Source: an uncultured Treponema sp.
GTDB taxonomy: Bacteria; Spirochaetota; Spirochaetia; Treponematales; Treponemataceae
Assembly (NCBI GenBank): GCA_938045195.1
Contig: CALINC010000129.1
Span: 1-13,300 of the forward strand
Direction of reading: 5' to 3'
Length of the DNA stretch: 13,300 nucleotides
Part shown: in pieces, positions 6,931-13,248 of the stretch
Layout of the letters: every line of letters starts with the position of its first letter
Numbering within the stretch: the stretch's first letter is position 1
The notes under the pieces: generated by a model
The model's input: the letters and a program-made list of their open reading frames with translations, nothing else
Told to the model about the DNA's origin: nothing
The model's database searches: none
Made by a program: the position numbers and the translations under genes

Positions 6931-7920
6931 TTAATATGTATCGTCGTCAGTATAATAGGGCGAGCGGGCAGACCCCGTTTCAATCCATCTAAGAACATTC
7001 CTGCCGAATTCCTTTGCCGAAAAATATCCCATACTTTTAAGCCTTTCGTTTTTAGCCGCCGTTTCCAAAATAATCGGCACATTCCGTCCGGGTTTAACGG
7101 GAATTTCCAGCATAGGAATCTTTACATCAAGAATATCCATTGTTTGATCCTCGGTGCCGAGCCTGTCATACACTTTTTCGGAATCCCATTCTTCCAATTT
7201 TGCAACAAGCTGAATTTGTTTTGCCTCACGGATAGCACCTATACCGTAAAGCTGGCGGATATTGATAATTCCAAGTCCGCGTATTTCCATGTGATGCCCT
7301 ATAACTTGATTTGCCCCGCGTCCTATAAGCGTATTTCCATTAATGCAGGAAATTTCCACCACGTCATCTGCAACAAGTCTGTGTCCTCTTTCAATCAGCT
7401 CAAGGGCTGTTTCGCTTTTACCGACTCCTGAATTTCCCATAATTAAAATACCTAAACCGAACACTTCTACTAAAACGCCATGAAGTGAAATCTTAGGAGC
7501 GAATGTATTGGATAAAACTCTCAAGAGCCGCAACGCCAATTCACTTGATGAAAGAGCCGATTGTAAAACGGGGCAATTATATTTATCGGTAAAATGTAAA
7601 AGTTCTTTGGGAGGATTTAAACCATGCGAAAAAATACAACACGGAATTTTTTTTGAGAACATGTCATCTAAAGTGGAAAGATTCTGTTTTTCTATTAAAG
7701 TTTGAAGATAGGCATATTCTCCGCGTCCAAAAAGTTGAACACGCTCGTTTGCAAATGAATCAAAAAAGCCTGAAAGCGCAAGACCGGGTCTATTTATGTC
7801 GGGAAGAATAATTTTATTTGAAAGACCTGTTTGCCCCGACACACAGGTAAGTTCAAGAGAATCATGTTTTTTCAAGTCCAAATCTAAAAGATCAAGCACC
7901 GAAAAGCTTATATTAGCCAT
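6931..7920 (-). CDS. hprK: HPr kinase/phosphorylase
   Basis: This is a bifunctional enzyme that phosphorylates HPr on Ser46 with ATP or PPi and removes that phosphate with Pi. The 329-residue product has the usual two parts: an N-terminal domain that includes DINRPGLALSGFF, and a kinase domain with Walker A GNSGVGKS (162-169), GHRLVADD (179-186, holding the catalytic His/Asp region), and the family signature MEIRGLGIINI (211-221). The C-terminus ends in the acidic DDDTY. ATG 7920 fits the treponemal N-terminus (SFSVLDLLDLDL). No clear Shine-Dalgarno sequence is seen; a -10-like box ends seven bases before the ATG. It is directly upstream of ptsH, its substrate, with 11 bases between them. Confidence 0.95.
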   Translation of the reverse strand: MANISFSVLDLLDLDLKKHDSLELTCVSGQTGLSNKIILPDINRPGLALSGFFDSFANERVQLFGRGEYAYLQTLIEKQNLSTLDDMFSKKIPCCIFSHGLNPPKELLHFTDKYNCPVLQSALSSSELALRLLRVLSNTFAPKISLHGVLVEVFGLGILIMGNSGVGKSETALELIERGHRLVADDVVEISCINGNTLIGRGANQVIGHHMEIRGLGIINIRQLYGIGAIREAKQIQLVAKLEEWDSEKVYDRLGTEDQTMDILDVKIPMLEIPVKPGRNVPIILETAAKNERLKSMGYFSAKEFGRNVLRWIETGSARSPYYTDDDTY

Positions 7921-7927
7921 TGGTTAG

Positions 7928-7956
7928 ACTATACACTTTTATTGCATTTTTGTAAA
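7928..7956 (-). promoter_or_regulatory. Leaderless-type promoter of hprK-ptsH
   Basis: Minus strand: TTTACA (7956-7951), 17 bases, TATAGT (7933-7928). Each hexamer matches the consensus at 5 of 6. The -10 ends seven bases before ATG 7920, placing the expected transcription start at the initiation codon. Confidence 0.55.
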
Positions 7957-8020
7957 GACGACATCAGTAAACCTGCAGAAATTCAGTTGAGAATGAAGCA
8001 GTCTATCAATTGCCGATTGA

Positions 8021-8254
8021 TTATAAACTTTCCACTTCTTCTTTGGTAAGCCCGGTAGCTTGCATTATTTTTTTTACGGAATTGCCGAGCTGTTTTAATA
8101 TTTTTGCCGTTTCAAGCTTTGTTTGGTATGATCCGTCAGAAAAACCTTGCGCAATACCTCTTTCAACACCTTTGGCAAAGCCTTCACTTCTTCCTTCTTC
8201 CCATGCGTCCATTTCAAACCCCGACATAAAGCGGTATTCCTTGCGTGCCTTCAA
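8021..8254 (-). pseudogene. Orphan C-terminal tail of an Rpn-type (PD-(D/E)XK) nuclease/transposase
   Basis: The 77-residue frame has no nuclease domain. It consists of a glycine/charged stretch (EGRSEGFAKGVERGIAQG) followed by DGSYQ, a helical segment and ATGLTKEEVESL, then the stop. The same kind of tail ends the intact gene at 11538-12440 and the orphan at 11344-11535, so this is the 3' end of a lost Rpn gene. Upstream it is joined directly to a transposase N-terminal fragment, with the frames overlapping in 8214-8254. A small hairpin (8005-8010/8016-8021) lies at the stop. Translation as a separate small protein is possible but I see no good ribosome binding site. Confidence 0.65.
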
Positions 8255-8444
8255 ACTTTTTATAATCGGCGGCGATTTCTTTATAATTATATTTTTTATT
8301 TTTCGGAGTGCTGCCTTTATTGCCGTGAATAAAAGCCGCCTCGCCGAATTGTAAGTATCTATTTTTTAACCGCCAAGCAGAAACAGGCTGTATCTTGCAA
8401 AGTCTAGCACATTCACGCTCGGTAATTTTATCACGGGCAAACAT
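8214..8444 (-). pseudogene. Truncated transposase N-terminus (helix-turn-helix part, ISNCY-like)
   Basis: The 76-residue frame begins with a helix-turn-helix-like region, with ITERECARLCKIQPVSAWRL and then FGEAAFIHGNKGSTPKN, the style of the DNA-binding N-terminus of ISNCY-type transposases. Homology-like sequence stops near residue 65, where the frame enters the Rpn-tail DNA in the wrong frame and ends. No DDE catalytic part follows. A TGA lies in frame two codons before ATG 8444. The ISNCY assignment is from memory of similar treponemal proteins and is uncertain; a transposase-type helix-turn-helix is a safer claim. Confidence 0.5.
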
Positions 8445-8482
8445 AGGAAATCAATTTTTGAATGAATTATATCACTATTGAA

Positions 8483-8508
8483 TAGTTCTTATGATATTTT
8501 AAGAACTA
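8483..8508. repeat. 8-bp inverted repeat
   Basis: TAGTTCTT (8483-8490) and AAGAACTA (8501-8508) form a perfect stem with a 10-base loop, upstream of the transposase fragment. It could be part of the old element's end or its promoter region; a TATAAT lies close by on the minus strand (8471-8466). Confidence 0.3.
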
Positions 8509-8625
8509 AGTACGGTTTTTAAATTCTTCTTACCATTTTTCTGCTGCAAAATCTGTAGAAAAGGTAAAAACAATATTTTATGCAGGAATTGCGGCTTGGA
8601 TATTAAAGAAATAAAACAACTATAA
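8503..8625 (+). pseudogene. Possible remnant of a small zinc-ribbon protein
   Basis: An open frame on the plus strand encodes CKIC (8545-8556) and CRNC (8581-8592), giving CxxC-x8-CxxC spacing, then GLDIKEIKQL and a stop at 8623. A TAA closes the frame at 8500, and no ATG, GTG or TTG lies before the cysteines. It looks like the 3' end of a lost gene. The pattern could also be chance in a short frame. Confidence 0.25.
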
Positions 8626-8685
8626 TTTAAACCGAAAATCAAAGCCTCGAAAAACAAAAAATTTTGACAAAAAACGATTTTACAC

Positions 8686-8714
8686 TAGACAATTTATAAA
8701 AAAGCGGTTAAAAT
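8686..8714 (+). promoter_or_regulatory. Putative promoter of the lipoprotein gene
   Basis: TAGACA (8686-8691), 17 bases, TAAAAT (8709-8714), each 5 of 6 to consensus. A TTGACA also occurs at 8664-8669 but lacks a well-placed -10. The expected start near 8721 leaves a leader of about 58 bases that ends in GGAGG (8766-8770), eight bases before ATG 8779. Confidence 0.5.
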
Positions 8715-8778
8715 GGTAAATGTGTAGTAAAAAACAGGTTTTAGATTTACTTACCAAAAAAATTTGGAGGATTAGTTT

Positions 8779-11167
8779 ATGAGGAAAAAGTTTTTTTTGT
8801 TTACGGCTGTTTTAATTGCCGTATTTTTATCGGGCTGCAATCAAAATGTTGACACGGCTAAAAAAACCGAAAAGCCGTCCATCGTCCCCCCCCCCGAGTT
8901 CAGTAACAAAATATAAAATTACAGTAACCCGGCCTGAAAACGGCAAAATTGAAGTAAGCCCCGCTCTTCCTGCCGACGGAAAGGTTGATAAGGGCAGCGA
9001 GCTGACCTTTACACTTTCCGCAAATAAAGGTTATAAGGTTAAAGCGCTTATTATAAACGGCAAAACATATTCGGCTGCTTCTAATAACACCATTACGCAA
9101 AAGGTAAAGATTGAAAAAGATACGGCAGTTTCCGCTATGCTTGAAGCGGAAGTTACCCCAACGCCGCCTAATCCGAACCCGCAACCGGATCCTAATCCCA
9201 ATCCGAACCCTAATCCTAATCCGCCTACAGAGGTTACAAAGTACGAGGTTACCGTAACCCAGCTCGCAAACGGCAAAATTGAAGTAAGCCCCTCTCTTCC
9301 CGCCGACGGAAAGGTTGATAAGGGCAGCGAGTTTACCTTTACGCTTTCCGCAAACACAGGCCATAAGGTTAAAGAGATTATTATAAACGGCATAACATAT
9401 TCCGATGTTACAGATAATACCATTACGCAAAAGGTAAAAATCGAAAAAAATACGGCAGTTTCCGCAGTAGTGGAAGAGGAAGCAAGCCAGCCGGCAGAAC
9501 AAATAACTATTGTAAATTCGGCTATCTATGTTACTAAAGATGAGGGCGGTAATATAATTAAGGCAAGCGGAACTATCTTCTTAAATGAAATTGAAGAACT
9601 TGCACAAAAAAGCACTAATAGTGTAATAATCAACACGGATGCTCTTACAATAAAATCATTTGATGATAAAGGGATAATAAAAGTAGCAGAAAATGATTTG
9701 CAAGCAGTTGTAAACAAATTAAGTGTTTTAAATATAGAAAATCAAGATTTTACTAAACAAAGTATTACTCTTAACATTGAAAATAATAAACTAAAAATAA
9801 CATCTATTACAGGAAATATTTCTTTAAAAGATATTACAGAAAACAGTAATGAAGAAACAACAGAAATAGCAAAATATATTGCAAAAAAATTAAAAGAAAA
9901 TAGTGACACAAATTTTGATTCTTCTAATTTAACAATAAATACTTTCTATAAAAAAACTACAGGAAGAGGAGCCCCTTCAAGAGATTCATCTCAAATAAAT
10001 CCAGAGTATACATATGAATCTACTCCTATTACTCCAAAATTTTTAAAAGAAACTAAACAGAATGCTCTTAATAAAGCAAAGTTAAATTTTAAAGATGGTG
10101 ATGTAAATGTTCCTGTAGCATTTAAAAGCACTTTAACAGATTATTTTGATGTAAATGAATTTTATAAAGATGTAAAAACAGGAAAATTGAATATATTAAA
10201 AGATACAAATATAACTATAAAAAATGATAAGCCAAATAGCATTCAAATTTTATTAAGGGATTTACAAGAAACAATTACCAGTGGTAAATTTAACATAACA
10301 CCTTATATCAAAGCAGATCAAATTTTAGAACTAATTAACAATGAAAAGTTAAAGGATGCATTAGTTATCGGTGATATGTATGTAACAGGTAATGTAAAAA
10401 ACTTACTTCCAAAACTTGTTGGAAAAAATGATGGTATAAAATTTTTAAATGTAAAAGAATTTACTTGCCCAGGAATAAATGTTACTGAATATGATGGTGG
10501 AAAAAATAATACAGAACCTTTACCTGTAGAACAGTTATTGGAATTTCGTAAAAGAACTAATGAAAAATGGAATAGTGTATTACAAAAAGATAGCAGATCA
10601 ACAAGAATACTAAATTTAGTTTTAAATAATATAGATACTACTACTATGACTGAAGAAGACTTAAAATTATTGAATTTTGAAGGAAATTCTGTTGGGGACA
10701 AGATAATATTTAAAAATAGCAACCTATCAAAAATGCAATACAAAGGAACAACAGGACCAGTAGATTTAACTTTTGATAATACAACTTTACCAACAAGTAT
10801 GGAAAGTGTTACAGCTAGATCACTTGTGTTAAAAAATGCAACTTTAGCAGAAGAATTAAAAACATTATCTTTAGAAGAAGTAATAGAAAGGCTCCCTCTT
10901 GTAAGAGAATCATTAAAAATATATAATTTGCAAAATAATTTTCTTGATAAGTGGACTAAAGAAGAAATAGAACAATTTGAAGGAAAAGAATACGGTCCTG
11001 AAGAATTCGTTGGTCCAAGAAGTATGTGGGATAAATTTTTATATAAAAAAGAAAGTGTGTATGGAACACCTACTATATTCATTGAAGATAATACAACAGG
11101 TTCAATACAAAAAATCAAATACCAGTATCTTGCTTTATTACAAAATCGAAGCAAGTTTCATGGTTAG
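8779..11167 (+). CDS. Large lipoprotein with two InlB-like repeats; frame broken at a poly-C tract
   Basis: ATG 8779 follows a good GGAGG and starts a lipoprotein signal peptide, MRKKFFLFTAVLIAVFLSGC, with lipobox LSGC and Cys20 as the acylation site. This frame runs into a C10 tract (8886-8895) and stops at 8914-8916. The long downstream frame ending at 11167 is one base off; nine Cs would join them into a 795-residue protein. In that restored numbering, residues 42-124 and 152-234 are two nearly identical repeats of the InlB B-repeat/Flg_new type, separated by a Pro-Asn linker (about 125-151). Residues 235-795 are a long, Lys/Asn/Ile-rich region I do not recognise. It has many short L-x-L strand-like units (LVLNNID, LVLKNATL) and no predicted membrane segment. 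The product would be a surface or periplasmic lipoprotein. As written it is OFF, by phase variation, mutation or a sequencing error in the homopolymer. Base composition changes sharply after about 9500. Confidence 0.75.
8886..8895 (+). promoter_or_regulatory. Poly-C (C10) tract: candidate phase-variation switch
   Basis: Ten consecutive Cs lie just after the signal-peptide region. From ATG 8779 to the downstream frame the distance is one base too long, so C9 (or C12) gives the full lipoprotein and C10 gives a 45-residue peptide ending at 8914. A T8 run at 8791-8798 and an A7 run nearby at about 8860-8866 are other slippage-prone sites, but the frame change is best placed at the C tract. Confidence 0.65.
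8903..9151 (+). repeat. InlB-like repeat copy A
   Basis: This copy matches 9233-9481 at a constant offset of 330 bases with no gaps. Shared words include NGKIEVSP, LPADGKVDKGSE, TFTLSAN, NTITQKVKIEK and TAVSA. The two DNA copies are largely identical, so they arose by recent duplication or are kept alike by recombination. Confidence 0.85.
9152..9232 (+). repeat. Pro-Asn linker encoded by a 6-base degenerate repeat
   Basis: The stretch between the two InlB-like copies encodes alternating Pro-Asn (NPNPQPDPNPNPNPNPNP), written as a run of CCNAAY units. It would form a rigid extended spacer. Its unit number could change by slippage without breaking the frame. Confidence 0.7.
9233..9481 (+). repeat. 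InlB-like repeat copy B
   Basis: Second copy of the 8903-9151 unit, offset 330 bases. The main protein differences lie in the middle, for example SANTGHKVKEIIING in place of SANKGYKVKALIING, and near the end (AVVEEEA in place of AMLEAEV). Confidence 0.85.
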
Positions 11168-11178
11168 TTGATTTGTGC

Positions 11179-11338
11179 GATTTTTTGAAAATATGCGGGC
11201 AATTACTGCTCGACGTATCAGAGCGGACAAGGATGCCCGTGGTTCTAAACAGTAGCGAGATTTGTGTTATACACAAATCTCGTCGTTGAGCCGTGTACAC
11301 GGATGTACACGGCTCAACAGGCTATTTTCAAAAAAGTC
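11179..11338. repeat. Multi-arm hairpin complex between convergent genes
   Basis: An outer stem joins 11181-11193 (TTTTTTGAAAATA) to 11323-11335 (perfect 13 bp, extendable by GC/GC across one bulged T). Inside lie three arms: 11196-11200/11235-11239, with a second stem 11206-11211/11221-11226; a perfect 12-bp stem 11256-11267/11271-11282 with a 3-base loop; and a perfect 14-bp stem 11285-11298/11305-11318 with loop ACGGAT. It fills most of the gap between the lipoprotein stop (11167) and the stop of the leftward Rpn tail (11344). It could be a bidirectional terminator, a small structured RNA, or a dispersed repeat able to form a cruciform. Confidence 0.7.
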
Positions 11339-11343
11339 TATTT

Positions 11344-11535
11344 TTACAAGACCTCGATTTCTTCAAGGCTTAAGCCGGTAGCTTTTGCGATTGCTTCTAC
11401 AGCAAAACCCATTTCAGTTAAGTTTTTAGCCGTTTCAAGGGCTTTTTGGTATGAGCCGTCAGCAAAGGCTATTTCCCTCTCTTCTGCTCGCTGTACGGCT
11501 ATATCGGTTTCATAATCATATTCGGCTACTAGCAT
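11344..11535 (-). pseudogene. Orphan Rpn C-terminal tail, tandem partial duplicate
   Basis: The 63-residue frame starts MLVAEYDYETDIAVQRAEER, nearly identical to residues 222-241 of the intact gene just upstream (MLLAEYDYETDIAVQRAEER). It then diverges into a different tail, DGSYQKALETAKNLTEMG ending ATGLSLEEIEVL. It begins two bases after the stop of the intact gene, at the junction TAAATATG, and has no nuclease domain. It is either what is left of a second tandem Rpn gene after a deletion, or an added tail module. With TAA-AT-ATG spacing it could be translated by reinitiation. Confidence 0.7.
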
Positions 11536-11537
11536 AT

Positions 11538-12440
11538 TTATAATTTTTCTATTTCCGCTTGAGTAAGCCCTGTACCCTCAGCAATTTTTGCTATCGGTAT
11601 ACCCATTTTCTTAAAAGCTAAAGCTGTTTTTATTACTCCATCGGAAAAGCCTCGCTTAATACCCTGTTCAATACCCTGTTCAATACCTTGTTCAATGCCT
11701 TCGGCAAAGGCTATTTCCCGTTCTTCTGCTCGTTGTACGGCTATATCGGTTTCATAATCATATTCGGCTAGTAACATATTTAATACCTCCTTAGTTTTGC
11801 GTTTTAGGTAGTCTCGCAAAATATTGGTTGCTATACATTCTTCAATCGCTTTTTGAAAGCCGGTTTGAGGCTCTATCTCTTTCCATTTTCTTACCGTTTC
11901 TACAAATATACTGTATTCTTGCATTGTCTGACAGCTTTCTAATAAAGGATGGCGGTTTTGATGATTTATGTTTATTACCTTAACTGTCAATTCAAGAGAA
12001 GTATCTTCTGTCTTTTCTATAAAAGCATCCGATAGTTTTAATGTTTTATCACAGGGAAAGGCCTCTTCTCCATTATAGAAAACATAAAACTCAGGTCTTG
12101 GAATGTGTAGAAGTTTACGATTATATTTTTCCTTTGATTCAAAGATAGTCTCATATAGGCGGCTGACATATTCAAGACAGCGTAAGGGCATGTTGGGATT
12201 TATGGTTGATTGATGCTCTGCAAGTACTATGATTTTATTGTCAACGAGATAAGACACATCATTATAAAATGACATATACAAAACCTGATCAAGTCGGATG
12301 TTTTTTAACTGATCCATATCTGTAAGCTTGGTACCATGCAAAGCATTATATAGCGACAAGAAATTCTCCTTAGCCTTTTCATCTTCACTGAAAAGATCAA
12401 CGAAGACCGAGTCTTTATATTTTCTGTTTACCGTACTCAT
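11538..12440 (-). CDS. Rpn-family PD-(D/E)XK nuclease/putative transposase
   Basis: This intact 300-residue protein belongs to the Rpn/PD-(D/E)XK transposase family; members are DNA nucleases reported to promote recombination. It opens with KYKDSVFVDLF, the normal N-terminal motif, followed by the nuclease core, where Asp61 (NDVSYLV) and Glu75-x-Gln77 (LAEHQST) fit the D...ExQ active site. A helical middle part leads to the tail: EYDYETDIAVQRAEERE (227-243), a GIEQ repeat (248-259), FSDG, and GTGLTQAEIEKL at the end. I prefer ATG 12440 to the in-frame ATG at 12464: AGAGGAA lies just before 12440, the family N-terminus starts there, and the extra eight codons fall in the hairpin leader. The gene has its own TATAAT promoter and a structured leader of about 105 bases. 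An orphan second tail follows directly. Confidence 0.88.
   Translation of the reverse strand: MSTVNRKYKDSVFVDLFSEDEKAKENFLSLYNALHGTKLTDMDQLKNIRLDQVLYMSFYNDVSYLVDNKIIVLAEHQSTINPNMPLRCLEYVSRLYETIFESKEKYNRKLLHIPRPEFYVFYNGEEAFPCDKTLKLSDAFIEKTEDTSLELTVKVININHQNRHPLLESCQTMQEYSIFVETVRKWKEIEPQTGFQKAIEECIATNILRDYLKRKTKEVLNMLLAEYDYETDIAVQRAEEREIAFAEGIEQGIEQGIEQGIKRGFSDGVIKTALAFKKMGIPIAKIAEGTGLTQAEIEKL
11661..11696 (-). repeat. 12-base tandem repeat encoding GIEQ units
   Basis: Three 12-base units (ACCCTGTTCAAT on the plus strand, the third with one change) lie in tandem, with partial units at each side. They encode Gly-Ile-Glu-Gln in the nuclease tail. Copy-number change would add or remove four residues without a frameshift. 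Confidence 0.8.
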
Positions 12441-12548
12441 AACTGTTTCCTCTATTTCCGGCACGGATGCCGATCGGTAGATGCTCTTGAGTTTTAAGCA
12501 TCACTCAAAACTCAACTTGAAACTTGTGCATCCTTGCACAAGTTTCAA
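12441..12548 (-). promoter_or_regulatory. Structured 5' leader of the Rpn nuclease gene
   Basis: Read leftward, the leader begins with a perfect 14-bp hairpin (12517-12530/12535-12548; AGGA loop on the transcript strand). Then come two mutually exclusive stems: 12487-12495/12507-12515 (9 bp) or 12480-12485/12497-12502 (6 bp). A 5-bp hairpin follows at 12459-12463/12468-12472, then the AGAGGAA ribosome binding site. The first hairpin overlaps the predicted transcription start. The alternative pairing resembles an attenuator or riboswitch arrangement, but no known class is recognised. Confidence 0.5.
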
Positions 12549-12550
12549 AT

Positions 12551-12580
12551 ATTATACCATAGATTAGCTGATTTTGTAAG
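12551..12580 (-). promoter_or_regulatory. Promoter of the Rpn nuclease gene (extended -10)
   Basis: Minus strand: TGGTATAAT gives a perfect TATAAT (12556-12551) with the TG extension. The -35 is weak (CTTACA, 12580-12575, 18-base spacer), as is common with extended -10 promoters. The start would be near 12544. Confidence 0.55.
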
Positions 12581-12611
12581 GGTAGTTTTTTATTTAACTG
12601 TCTACAAAACC

Positions 12612-12640
12612 GTCATGAATGTCGGTGTTACATTCTTGAC
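12612..12640. terminator. Hairpin downstream of the interrupted gene, possible terminator
   Basis: GTCATGAATGT (12612-12622) pairs with ACATTCTTGAC (12630-12640) at ten of eleven positions, with one T-T mismatch. On the minus strand it is followed by GGTTTTG, a weak T-run, and lies 90 bases after the stop at 12730. The 12641-12729 gap otherwise holds only a small GAATTC repeat and a 19-codon frame that I do not call. Confidence 0.3.
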
Positions 12641-12729
12641 CGCCGGACAACAAACTCTATTATTGCCGTTCTTGAAGCTGCTGTTGGAATTCTGACGGGA
12701 ATTCATAATCAACAACCATTATAGTACGA

Positions 12730-13233
12730 TTACTCTTTCCCTTTGATCTCTCTTTCTTTTAAGATTTCTTTCCAGTCGTAATAGATTGTTCCAACGGGAT
12801 TTTGCGTAGCCGTATATTTGAATTGGGCAAATCTTTTTTCTTCTTCAAGCACATACATATGTATCGGATCCGCAGAATTATTACAATATTCTGCTACCCA
12901 TATTTTAAAGGCGCTGAGCGTTGCTATGTCACGGCATAAAACCCGTTCCGCATTTTCAAGCGATATACCGTTATAATAATTTGCGATTCTCCATATAGAC
13001 GTATAAATCCCCCTCCCTTGCAGATTCGTATTTTTTTTCAGTTCGGGGTATAAAGCGGTTAGATACTCTTTATTTTGATTGTAGGATAATCGAGGCAGAA
13101 AAAAACCGGCATTTCTTTCTTTTTCATCGCTTGGTCAACAGTATATTCCCAGCATTTGTACCAGTTCGTAAGACTCTGCAACAGGTTTTGAAACGATATC
13201 CGTAAAATGTATTTCATTCATTTTTTTACTCAT
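12730..13233 (-). pseudogene. Unidentified gene interrupted by one in-frame TGA
   Basis: ATG 13233 has a good GGAG ribosome binding site (about 13246-13241) and opens MSKKMNEIHFTDIVSK. After 32 codons a TGA (13137-13135) stops the frame. The same frame then stays open for 134 codons to TAA 12732-12730 and reads like real protein, with segments such as IYTSIWRIANYYNGISLENA, LCRDIATLSAFKIWVAEYC and MYVLEEEKRFAQFKYT, and a charged C-terminus KEREIKGKE. No ATG, GTG or TTG follows the TGA for many codons. The intact protein would be about 167 residues. I do not recognise the family. Selenocysteine is unlikely, since the context (YC-TGA-PSDEK) is not a redox motif. A single nonsense mutation or base error is most likely. 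Confidence 0.6.
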
Positions 13234-13248
13234 AATTTTTCTCCGAGG

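Noticed and set aside
8816..8902. TTG start for the lipoprotein body
   Set aside because: There is no ribosome binding site, and it reads the signal-peptide DNA in the wrong frame. ATG 8779 with a C-tract frame change explains the locus better.
8900..11154. Long minus-strand frames opposite the lipoprotein gene (200, 130 and 278 codons)
   Set aside because: They mirror the repeats and the low-complexity codon usage of the plus strand, with no starts or motifs of their own.
11658..11700. CRISPR-like tandem repeat
   Set aside because: The 12-base units are directly abutting, in frame, and encode GIEQ; there are no spacers.
12441..12464. Earlier ATG (12464) for the Rpn nuclease
   Set aside because: The good ribosome binding site lies just before ATG 12440, and the family N-terminus starts there.
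13135..13137. TGA as a selenocysteine codon
   Set aside because: Treponemes do make selenoproteins, but the surrounding residues do not form a redox motif and no obvious SECIS hairpin follows.
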